Of a DNA stretch of 13,876 nucleotides, positions 1 to 7,900 are shown piece by piece (position 1 is the first letter of the stretch; each line of letters opens with the position of its first letter). Source of the DNA: GWA2-66-18 sp964537395. GTDB lineage: Bacteria; Elusimicrobiota; Elusimicrobia; UBA1565; UBA9628. The notes beneath the pieces were generated by a model. That model saw nothing but the letters and a program-made list of their open reading frames with translations. It was not told where the DNA came from and did not search any database. The stretch spans positions 1 through 13,876 of the forward strand of contig CAZIBN010000081.1 of NCBI GenBank assembly GCA_964537395.1. Direction: 5' to 3'. A program made the position numbers and the translations under genes.

Positions 1-54
1 CCCATCCCCAAAAAGGCTGGATCGCCAGATTTGGCCGAGCGGGAACGCCAGGTC

Positions 55-76
55 GTCTGATTCTGCCGAATCAGAC
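55..76. repeat. Perfect 9-bp hairpin
   Basis: GTCTGATTC at 55-63 pairs exactly with GAATCAGAC at 68-76 around a 4-base TGCC loop. No T-tract follows on either strand, so it does not look like an intrinsic terminator. It lies downstream of the transposase remnant on the minus strand and could be part of an IS end or a structured RNA. Otherwise nothing gene-like is seen in bases 1-230. Confidence 0.45.
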
Positions 77-230
77 CCGGTTTGGGGAGATGCCCTTGGA
101 TGCCATTGAACATGCCGTTGCATCGGGCTGTTCAGAGGTCACTTTCCCGACTGCTCGGTTCCATCTGGGAAGCCGACTTGACGTTCATCCCCCCGCCAAC
201 TCAGCTACAAACTATCGAGCCAGCCCCTTC

Positions 231-407
231 TCAGCCCGCCCCGGCCCATTTAAATCTCTGGACCTTCCCGAGGTTGTGAACAAGTCCGAAGAGCAGCCAC
301 TGGATATTCACCTTGGCCTTGCCGCGCAGCGTGAAGCGGTCGAGGCCGAGCATGTGCCGCCGGACACCGGGGTGTGTGATTAAGCCAACGAAACTATCCC
401 ACCGGGC
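231..407 (-). pseudogene. C-terminal remnant of an IS1182-like DDE transposase
   Basis: Reading the minus strand from 407 down to a TGA at 231-233 gives about 58 residues. They include HPGVRRHMLGLDRFTLRGKA, followed by KVNIQWLLFGLVHNLGKV. The arrangement (arginine-rich stretch, LRG, KV, then a W-leader and HNLxK) is typical of the last 40-50 residues of IS1182-type DDE transposases, just after the catalytic domain. An in-frame TAA at 408-410 closes the upstream side, and no start codon or catalytic core remains. It is a dead fragment marking an old insertion sequence beside the rearranged region. The family call rests on pattern recognition of a short tail, so the exact IS group is uncertain. 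Confidence 0.55.
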
Positions 408-416
408 TTAACGCTA

Positions 417-442
417 TCGTACTACTGTACGACAAGCTTGTC
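417..442. repeat. Two adjacent palindromes between IS remnant and lpxH-like gene
   Basis: TCGTAC at 417-422 pairs with GTACGA at 427-432 (4-base loop). Overlapping its end, GACAAGCTTGTC at 431-442 is a perfect 12-bp palindrome. They sit just where transposase-like coding stops and about 70 bases upstream of the metallophosphoesterase start. They could be an operator, an IS-associated structure, or chance. Confidence 0.4.
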
Positions 443-499
443 ACGCGCATTTGACGCGTTCGTCTTGCGCGCTGAATGGTTCGCTCCGCCCTCTCCCCC

Positions 500-505
500 T
501 ATACT
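500..505 (+). promoter_or_regulatory. Possible -10 box for a leaderless lpxH-like transcript
   Basis: TATACT stands 6 bases before the ATG at 512. No Shine-Dalgarno sequence precedes that ATG, which would fit a leaderless or near-leaderless mRNA. No convincing -35 box lies 16-18 bases upstream, so the call is weak. Confidence 0.2.
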
Positions 506-511
506 GGTGCT

Positions 512-871
512 ATGAACGAGCCCAAGCAATGGCGGACGATCTGGATCTCCGACATACACCTCGGTACGCGCGACTGCAAGGCCGCGTATCTGCTCGAGTT
601 CCTGAAGCACAATGAGTCCGAGACGCTGTTCCTCGTCGGCGACATCGTCGACGGCTGGCGGCTCAAGACTTCGTGGCACTTCTGGAATCAGCTGCACAAC
701 GACGTCGTGCAGAAGGTGCTGCGCAAGGCGCGCCGCGGCACGAAAGTGATCTTCGTGCCGGGCAATCACGACGAGGCGCTGCGCGAGTTCGCGGGCGTGC
801 ACTTGCGCAGGGACGTCGTTCCGCGGCTTTTGTCATCGATGAAGACCTGGGCGCCTTTCGGAATGGTCTGA
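512..871 (+). pseudogene. LpxH-like UDP-2,3-diacylglucosamine hydrolase, 3'-truncated
   Basis: The first 98 residues match the calcineurin-like metallophosphoesterases that hydrolyse UDP-2,3-diacylglucosamine in lipid A synthesis, at the inner face of the cytoplasmic membrane. Metal-ligand motifs are visible: D14-x-H16 in SDIHLG, D44 and D47 in GDIVDGW, and N85-H86-D87 in GNHDE. Homologues are roughly 240-280 residues and need the later HGD and GHxH metal ligands, which are absent. After codon 98 (about base 805) the reading runs into the antisense of the neighbouring PEGA gene for 21 residues before a TGA. The protein therefore lacks half its metal site and should be inactive. The ATG at 512 is preferred over the in-frame start at 476 because family similarity begins there. 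The breakpoint is shared with the next gene. Confidence 0.8.
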
Positions 872-2004
872 ACGCTCAAGATTCCTGTTTGGCGGATAAG
901 ATCCAGCCGTAATGCCGCCTTTTCGTTCTCCTCGACCGACACTTCCCTCGAAGCCGGCACATACCCGTCCAAGGTCAAGGCCACGGAGCGCACGCCAGGC
1001 TCGAGTCCCATGATGGTGGACGGCGCCGCGCCGCGATCGACTCCATCGACGTAGATGCGCGCCCCCGGCGGCTCGCTGCGCACGGAAATGGCACCCCCAC
1101 GCGTTCGGCCCCGGGGCGCGGCGGCATCCGGCTGGGCGAAAAATGACTCCACATCGTCCTCATCACCGGTGATCCAGAGCGGCTCGACGGATTCCTGGGG
1201 AAGACGCACGGTCTGCGTATAGAGCATGCGGCCGCTTTTCGCGTCGATGATCTTGGCCGACAACTCCACATGGTCGGCCGCCTGCCAGTACGAGCCCTCG
1301 AGAAGCAGCGGGGCGTTCCCTGAAAGCGCCACGGGCACATCCTGCTTGGAGAGGCCGCTTTTCAGAGTATCTTCCACGATCCGGGAAAAAGGATGACGGG
1401 CGCGGCTGACGGTTTCCTGAAAGCCGGACACCTGCACCCCCTGACCGCGGCGCTTTTCGTTCAGGAAGCGGCCCAGGCCTCCGGACAGCGCGTCCATGCG
1501 GAAGGAGAACTCGTTATCCTGCGTCTCCAGGCGCTCGCGCTCCCGGCGTATCTCCTGGATCGAATACTGGACGAGCACCCAGACGTCGTAGCGGTCCTTG
1601 GACGAGATCCAACCGCCCACGCGGCTGCGCTCCCAGTAGATATCCTTGATGGCGGCGCCCTGCAGCCGCCCCTGCGAGGATGAGCGCAGCTCGTCGGCGA
1701 TACGGGTTTCGAGGCGGGTATGACGAATCAGGAGTTTGCCCGAGATGCGGGACCTCACAAAGGACCCCGCTTGCGCCGCCGCGGCTCTGTAGGCGTTCTC
1801 ACGGCCTTCGTCGAGCCCTTCGGCCCCGGTCTTGATGCCCACGAAGTATTCGTGAGTCCCGCTGGCCGCGGGGACCTCCGTCAGCCACCCAGGACGCTGC
1901 GGGGCCGACCGGTCCACGACCTTGTCGGCCCGAGCCCCGGTGGGGGCCGCCAGGAGGCTGGCGGCCCCCAGAGCCGCTAGGAGGCGGCGGCCGGGGACGG
2001 TCAT
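766..2004 (-). pseudogene. Secreted LPP20-like/PEGA-domain protein, 3'-truncated
   Basis: A signal peptide (hydrophobic core then GARA, cleavage near residue 26) leads into an LPP20-like region (about 35-170, beginning RPGWLTEVP). A segment resembling FlgO/CsgG-type lipoprotein domains follows (about 210-285, LLLEGSYW and AKIIDAKSGRMLYTQTV). Next comes one complete PEGA repeat (about 306-371, SVRSEPPGARIYVDGVDRG) and the start of a second (from about 374, GAQVFIDD). Family-like sequence stops at base 808-813 and the remaining residues are read from lpxH antisense. PEGA repeats are thought to bind envelope polymers or surface partners. The start is the ATG at 2004, six bases from an AAGGAG that overlaps the stop of the upstream lipoprotein gene; a GTG at 2007 is in frame but too close. 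It probably is translationally coupled. Function beyond envelope location is unknown. Confidence 0.75.
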
Positions 2005-2014
2005 CACACGCTCC

Positions 2015-2683
2015 TTAACGGCCCTCTTCTGTGGCCGGAGTGGCGGCCGGGACCGGCGCCTTGGCGGCCACCGCCGATTCGTTGGCCCCCTCGAGCTTGC
2101 GGAAGGCGTCCTTAAGGGCGATCTCCGCCTTCAGGTTCTTCTCATCGCGAACCTTGGCCAACGCCCCCTGAAGCGTCATCCGGCGGGCTTCCAGGTAATC
2201 CTCCCGCGAGAGGCTCACGAGCGCGTAGCAGTCCCAGACATAGCGCAGGCCGTAGGCGGTGCGCTCCTCGAGCTTCTGGGAATACTGCTCGGACAGCTTG
2301 GCGCCCGAGACCTGCACGTTCTCGGACACCTTCGCGATGATGTCGCTGACATGCGAGCCCAAACCGCCCTCCAGGTTCTCACCCTTGATGGAGGAGCCGA
2401 ACTCCGTGCGGATCCGCTGCTTGATCTCCTCCGCGAGGGTCTTTTCCGCCTCGGCGCGCGCTTCGCGCAGGCCCAGGGCCATGTCCGTGCGCCCCGTTAC
2501 CGCTCCCCGGTAGAAGAACCTGCCGCTGTCCTCGTAAGATCCCCGGGTCAGCCACGCGGGAGCGTCGCCCGGAAGGTTCGAGACCGTCGTCTGCTTGCCC
2601 ACCAGATTCTTCTGGCTGCCGGCACATCCCGTCAGACCGAGGAGCAACATCCCCGCCGTCAGCGCCTTCCACTTCGTGTTCAT
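2015..2683 (-). CDS. LPP20-family outer-membrane lipoprotein
   Basis: This 222-residue lipoprotein has a clear lipobox: residues 3-20 are basic then hydrophobic and end LTGC, giving lipidation at about Cys20. The mature part carries the LPP20 pattern: PAWLTRGSYEDSGRFFYRGA, then a long charged helix rich in A/E/R, and a W/Y-rich strand (YVWDCYALVSLS). An alanine/proline-rich tail follows. Relatives include Helicobacter LPP20 and Vibrio FlgP, but similarity does not establish a flagellar role and no flagellar genes are seen. The start at 2683 is chosen over a longer frame to 2719 because AAGGAGG lies just upstream and the signal peptide begins there. It is followed after a 10-base gap by the PEGA gene, and preceded by 59 bases after the chimeric ATPase gene, so the three look like a leftward operon. 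Confidence 0.85.
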   Translation of the reverse strand: MNTKWKALTAGMLLLGLTGCAGSQKNLVGKQTTVSNLPGDAPAWLTRGSYEDSGRFFYRGAVTGRTDMALGLREARAEAEKTLAEEIKQRIRTEFGSSIKGENLEGGLGSHVSDIIAKVSENVQVSGAKLSEQYSQKLEERTAYGLRYVWDCYALVSLSREDYLEARRMTLQGALAKVRDEKNLKAEIALKDAFRKLEGANESAVAAKAPVPAATPATEEGR

Positions 2684-2742
2684 ACCGCCTCCTTGCTTCC
2701 TATGCCATACAACGCTCATCCTGCGACTTAGGTTGCACCGCG

Positions 2743-4377
2743 TCAGTTGATATATTCGGTCGGATCGAACGACACTTCTTTTAACGGGGACTGTGCTTTA
2801 CGGCCGTAGACAGCGCTGCTCTGCTCAAACAATATGGGCGAAAGATGAGTCTCCAGAATCGCCTTTAGCCCTCGTGCGCCGGTCCTGTTCAGCAAGGCTT
2901 GGTCGGCCACCCACTCCAGGGCGGTCTGTGGAATTCGCAAGTCGATGCCGCTCGCCTTGAAAAGGGCCTGATATTGGCTGAGAAGGTTATTCCGCGGCTT
3001 GGTCATGATATCGACCAGTTCGCTCTTTCCCAACCCATCCAAAGCCACGATGCTCGCGAAACGCCCCATGAACTCAGGCATAAACCCGTACGCCATGATG
3101 TCTTCCGGGCCGGCGTCCTTGAGACTCTGCGTGCCTGCGCACGCGTTCGGTTCGCGGCCGGTCGAGAACCCAATATGGTGCTCTTTCTGTCGGGCCGTGA
3201 TGATATCCTCCAGGCCGGAGAAAGCGCCGCCGGCAATGAAGAGGATTTTGCTCACGTCGTAATCCACGTTCTGATAATGAACGATGTCTCCATCCAGAAG
3301 CTTCAGCAACTCCGTTTGAACACTCAATCCGCTGACATCCCGGTTGCTGTTATGAGAAGGCCCTACTCTTCTTTGAGCGATCTTGTCGATCTCATCAATG
3401 AAGATGATGCCGCCTTGTTGGGCCACGCCCTTCTGACCGGCCTGCTTGCTCAGAGCGACCAGCATCTCCTCGACATTCGCGCCTACATAACCGGTTTCCG
3501 TGTATTGGGTGGCGTCGCATATCACGAATGGCACATTAAGGACCTTCGCCAAGGTCCGGCATAAATGGGTCTTCCCCGTGCCGGTCGGTCCGATGAGAAA
3601 GATGTTCGCCCTTTGCAGCCGGTCCACGCCTTTCCTCTCCTTGTTGAGCCGACAAATCTGCTGATGCTTGTACACTCCCGTCGCGATGGTTCGCCGGGCG
3701 TGATCTTGCCCGACCACGTATTCGCCCAGCTTCTCGCTCAACGCCGCGGGAAGGCAGCGGCTCGTGGGCGAGCTCTTGTGAACCTTCTTGCCCAAAACCT
3801 GATCTAGAACCGAAGTCTCAAGGAACAGCGCATCCGGCACGGTCATTTTCCCGCGATAGGGATAGGTCGGAGTTACGATGTTCTTGGCGATGAGGCGGCT
3901 GTCTTTTCGCCAATAAGACATTGCCGTTACCGGATCCAGCTGGTTTAAGAACTGAATAAACTTCCCGATATTGACCACGACCTCCGCGCCCCGAGACAAG
4001 AAGCTTCCCGTCACAATGGCGTCCACGGCGAGAAGCCGGGCCAGTTCCCCGCGCGTCGATGCGGGTGGGTGCGCTGGATCCGTGATTCGCTGTTCCTCCA
4101 ATAGACGGTCCACTAGAGAGCGTTCGACGACCTGCACGCCATTCTCCCGCACGAGGCTGGTGAGAAGCATCTCCGAAAGAATCCTTCCCTGTCCAACAGG
4201 GCTGTCGTCCGCCGGAGAAAGGGGCAGGACCGCCACGCGGGCGAAACCCGCTTCCCTCGCGCTGCGCGCCAAATCGCCGGCCACGACGGCGAGAGACCCG
4301 CCCCGAGCCCCTTCCGGGCAAGACGCGTGCAGAAAAACCGTTAAGAGTAGACCACTCCGACTGAGATCGAGCGCCAT
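2743..4377 (-). CDS. Chimera: FlgO/CsgG-like secreted N-terminus fused to ClpX-like AAA+ unfoldase
   Basis: Counting from a TTG at 4410 (555 residues; the preferred ATG is residue 12), residues 19-29 form a hydrophobic signal-like segment ending HASC, an imperfect lipobox. Residues 55-147 resemble FlgO/CsgG-like lipoproteins (RVAVLPLSPADDS, VQVVERSLVDRLLEEQ, AVDAIVTGSFLSRGAEVVVN). From about 190 the protein is ClpX-like: YVVGQDHARR (231-240), Walker A GPTGTGKT (274-281), pore loop GYVG (307-310), Walker B IIFIDEID (335-342), sensor 1 region ILFIAGGAF (389-397), ClpP-docking tripeptide IGF (413-415), arginine finger R450 in MPEFMGR, sensor 2 GARGLK (511-516). The ClpX zinc-binding domain is absent and the RKH loop is shortened. 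GC falls from about 75% (4201-4320) to about 48% (3841-3960 and 3241-3360). A secreted domain on a cytosolic ATPase makes little sense, so this is probably a recombination chimera; internal starts such as 3921 or 3849 could give a cytosolic ClpX-like protein. Confidence 0.75.
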   Translation of the reverse strand: MALDLSRSGLLLTVFLHASCPEGARGGSLAVVAGDLARSAREAGFARVAVLPLSPADDSPVGQGRILSEMLLTSLVRENGVQVVERSLVDRLLEEQRITDPAHPPASTRGELARLLAVDAIVTGSFLSRGAEVVVNIGKFIQFLNQLDPVTAMSYWRKDSRLIAKNIVTPTYPYRGKMTVPDALFLETSVLDQVLGKKVHKSSPTSRCLPAALSEKLGEYVVGQDHARRTIATGVYKHQQICRLNKERKGVDRLQRANIFLIGPTGTGKTHLCRTLAKVLNVPFVICDATQYTETGYVGANVEEMLVALSKQAGQKGVAQQGGIIFIDEIDKIAQRRVGPSHNSNRDVSGLSVQTELLKLLDGDIVHYQNVDYDVSKILFIAGGAFSGLEDIITARQKEHHIGFSTGREPNACAGTQSLKDAGPEDIMAYGFMPEFMGRFASIVALDGLGKSELVDIMTKPRNNLLSQYQALFKASGIDLRIPQTALEWVADQALLNRTGARGLKAILETHLSPILFEQSSAVYGRKAQSPLKEVSFDPTEYIN

Positions 4378-4488
4378 ATTGAAGAAGCATAGCCGGTTCG
4401 CCTTCTCCAAAGCTTATGCACCGCCGAATTAACGCTTAGCGGCCCCAGGGCCGTGTGAGGAGGATCAAAATCGGTGTCTGTCGCGGTC

Positions 4489-4545
4489 CAGAGTCCCATC
4501 ATTTCCCCCGAGGCTTAGGCATCTAAAGCCAAGGACAGGACTCTG
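4489..4545. repeat. Nested inverted repeats in intergenic region
   Basis: CAGAGTCC at 4489-4496 pairs with GGACTCTG at 4538-4545, and inside them GGCTT at 4512-4516 pairs with AAGCC at 4526-4530. A short CGGCCC/GGGCCG hairpin with a 2-base loop also sits at 4440-4453. The segment between the receiver remnant and the chimeric gene (4410-4591) shows no ORF; these structures could be terminator-like or simple debris. Confidence 0.3.
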
Positions 4546-4591
4546 TTCTCGCTCTCACCGGCCCACTCTTCACGGACCATCTGGACGCAGG

Positions 4592-4909
4592 TCAGGCCTT
4601 AGCCTGATCAGCGGGTCCGTCAAGCACTTCGCGCAGCTTGCGTAAAAGGGCATCGGGAGTAAAGGGCTTGTAGAGGAACGCCAGCCCCGGCTCCAGGACT
4701 CCATGCTGCACGATCGCGTCATCTGTATACCCGGAGACAAACAAAAATCTGCGGGCCATTTTTTTCCCCACAATCTTCTGAGCCAGTTCTCGGCCGCTCA
4801 TGCCCGGCATCACCACATCCGTAAGCAACAGGTCCACGGGTTTGCCGTGCCGCTCCATCAGCTTCAGGGCCTCCTCTCCACTGCCTCCCGGTTTCGGTCC
4901 CGGGCGCAT
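4592..4909 (-). pseudogene. Receiver (REC) domain remnant, 5'-truncated
   Basis: About 90 residues match the C-terminal three quarters of a receiver domain of the kind found at the end of hybrid PAS kinases. Visible are GSGEEAL (9-15), phosphoacceptor D31 in LLLTDVVMPGMSG, S59 in FVSGYTDD, and K81 in YKPFTPDALLRKLREVLD. The first beta strand with its paired acidic residues is missing, and residues 1-8 (RPGPKPGG) do not look like a receiver. With no Mg-binding acidic pair it should not be phosphorylatable. It ends 16 bases from the start of the divergent MASE1 kinase, so the missing part was probably removed when that gene was placed here. The parent protein was probably a hybrid kinase; none remains in the window. 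Confidence 0.75.
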
Positions 4910-4925
4910 TTTGCTTCAATAGGGC

Positions 4926-7900
4926 ATGCGTAATTGGGTTGGGAAGATCGGCAGGTGGCTCGCGATCAACGCCTTGGTTGCCGCGGCCTACTGGGCCGTC
5001 GCGCGGCTCATGCTCGGCTTCGCGCTCGATGAGGGCTTCGCCACGATCAATTGGCCCTCGGCGGGAATCGGGCTCGCGGCCGTGCTGCGCGCGGGGGCCG
5101 GAGCGGCGCCCGGGATCGCGCTCGGCTCCTTCCTGGCGAACCTGCCCGCGGCCTGGAGCGATTCCCCTTCTCTGGGCGGATTGGCGCTGCCGCTCGCCTT
5201 CGCGCTGCAGGCGGCCGGGCAGGCGCTCCTTGGCGCGCGCTTCATCGGACGCGCTCTCGCGGCGAAGGATGAAGGCCCTGACCGGCTCGCCTACAGGGTC
5301 ATCGGCGCCTGCGCGCTGGCGGCCGCGGCGGGCGCTTTGGTGTCGACGGCGGCGATGAGCGCGCTGGCGGGTCTTCCCTTCCGGGCCGCGCCGATTTTCT
5401 TCGTGACCTGGTGGATCGGGGATTTTTCCGGCGCCTTGCTGCTCTTGCCGCTCGCGGGGGTCCTGCGCCGCGGCGACTCTTCGCCCTCCCCCTCCCTCAC
5501 GCCCTGGCTGCCGCTGTCCCTTCTGCTGCTCGCTTCAGGCGCCGGATGGCTGCTCGCGTCCTCCCGGCTCGCGCAAGCGCACGCGAGTGAGCTCACGCGG
5601 TACAGCGAGTATTCCGCCGTTCGCCTTCAGCGCCTCATGGGTCACGCCATGAGCGCCGTTCACAGCGCCAACGCCCTGATGAGGATCAAGCCCGGCGCCG
5701 GCGTCCGGGATTGGAGGCTTCTGTATGAGGCGGAGGTCGCCGCCGCGCCGGTCCCCGGCCTGCAGGCCCTCGCCTGGATGTCCTGGTCCGGCGCGGGTGA
5801 TTCGGCGCGCACGATCATCACCATCATCGAACCGCTCACCGAGCGCAACCGGCGCGCCCTCGGCTACGAAACCTCCTCCGACAAGCTCGCGCGCTGGCCG
5901 GCGATCCGGCGCGCCGTCGACGAGGGCCGCCCGGTGATGACCGCGCCGCTGCGGCTGCTGCAGGAGGACGGACAGAATGAGCAGACGGGCGTGCTCTATC
6001 TGACGCCCGTTTACCGCGGCGGGGCGGTGCCCGCGACCGTGGCCGAGCGGCGCCGCCTGATACAGGGGCTCGCCTACGCGCCCTTTCGTCTCGGCGAGTT
6101 TCTAGATGAGATCTCCCATACCTTGCCGCAAGGCGCGAGCATTGTTTTGAGCGACAAGGCCTCCGGAAAAATCATGGCCAAAATCGGCCATGCCGACGAT
6201 GCCACCGCACGCCGCGGCGCGCGCATCGAACGGAGCTTCCCCGTCGCGGACCGGATCTGGAGCGTGAGCGTCATCCCGCCCCCAGCGAAGCTGAACGGGG
6301 CGCTCGCGCCGCTGCTCGCCCTGCTCCTGCTCGCCTTGTGCCTGGCGGTCTTCCTCGTTCTCGACGGCGCCGCGCGCGCGCGCGCCGCCGCGCTCCTCCT
6401 CGCCGAGAGGCTGCGCGCGCAGGAGCAGCGCACCGACCAGCGCCTGCGCGACCTCATCGCCTCCACCGAGGGCATCATTTGGGAGGCCGACGCGCAAACT
6501 TTCACTTTCAGCTCCGTCAGCGACAACGCCGAGCGCCTGCTGGGCTACGCCTCGGAGCAATGGCTTCAGCCCGGCTTCTGGAAGGCGCACATCCATGAGG
6601 AAGACCGGCAGGCCGCGGCCGAATGCTGCATGACGAACACGGCCCTGCTGCAGAACCATGACTTCGAATACCGTTTTTTAGCCAAGGACGGACGCGTCGT
6701 TTGGCTGAGGGACATCGTGCGGGTCCTCGCGGAAAACGGCAAGCCCCGATGGCTGCGCGGCCTGATGATCGATATCACTCAGCAGAAACAGGCCGACTCA
6801 AAGCTCGCCGCCCAGGAGCGCTATCTCGCGGACATCCTCAACTCCGTCACGGATCACATCGCCGTGCTCGATGAGCGCGCGGTGATCACCAAGGTCAACC
6901 AAGCCTGGAAGGACTTCGCCGCTAAGAACAGCACGGATGGGCGCGGGACGGACTGGACCGGAGCCAATTATATGGAAGTATGCCGCTCGGCTCCGCGACA
7001 ATTGAATGGCGAAGAGGCCAGGGATGTGGCCAAGGGGCTGGAGTCTGTCCTGGCCGGGCGCTCCGAGGCGTTCGAGCTCGAGTACCCCTGCCACTCTCCG
7101 TCCGAGAAGCGCTGGTTCCTCATGACCATCGCACGGCTGACCGGTCCGCAGAAGGGGGCCGTCGTTTCGCATAAGAATATCACCCCGCGCAAAGTCGCCG
7201 AGCTGGCCATGCGCGCCGCCCAGGAGCGCTTCGAGCTCGCCGCACTCGGCACGAATGACGGCATCTGGGACTGGGACATCGTCTCTGGGAAGACTTTTTT
7301 TGGAGCACGCTGGTACACCATGCTCGGCTATGAACCTGACGAATTCGCGCCGTCCTACGAGACCTGGCAGAGCTTGCTGCACCCCGACGACATTAGGCCC
7401 GCGCTCGAGGCGCTGTTGGCCTACCTGGAAGCGCGCTCGCCCCGCTACGAAATCGAACTGCGCATGCGCATGAAGAGCGGCGAGTATCGCTGGATTCTCG
7501 TGCGCGGCGTGGCCGTGCGCGACGCGAAGGGCGCCGCGCTGCGCATGGCCGGCTCGCACACCGACATTCACGAGTGGCGCGCCGCGCAGGATGAGCTTCG
7601 GGCGGCCAACACGCTTCACGAGATTTACCTCTCCGCCCTCGACCGAAGCTTTATTGTGGCGGAAACCGACGCCCGCGGCGTCATCCTCGCCGTCAACGAC
7701 CGCTTCTGCGAGATCTCGAAATACACGCGGGAGGAGCTGATCGGGAAAACCCACAAGCTCGTCAACTCCGGAGCCCATCCGCCCGAATTCTGGAAAGAGT
7801 TTTGGAAGACGATTTCCTTGGGGAATATCTGGCGCGGGGACATCGAGAACCGGGCGAAGGACGGATCGGTCTACTGGGTCGATACCACGATCGTTCCATT

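Noticed and set aside
90..383. 97-codon plus-strand frame
   Set aside because: It lies antisense to the transposase remnant and has no start signal or recognisable motif.
1922..2731. 269-codon plus-strand frame over the lipoprotein gene
   Set aside because: It is antisense to a gene with a clear lipobox, strong ribosome site and family motifs; its own product resembles nothing.
2899..3564. 221-codon plus-strand frame
   Set aside because: It is antisense to the ClpX-like ATPase core, whose Walker and sensor motifs are intact.
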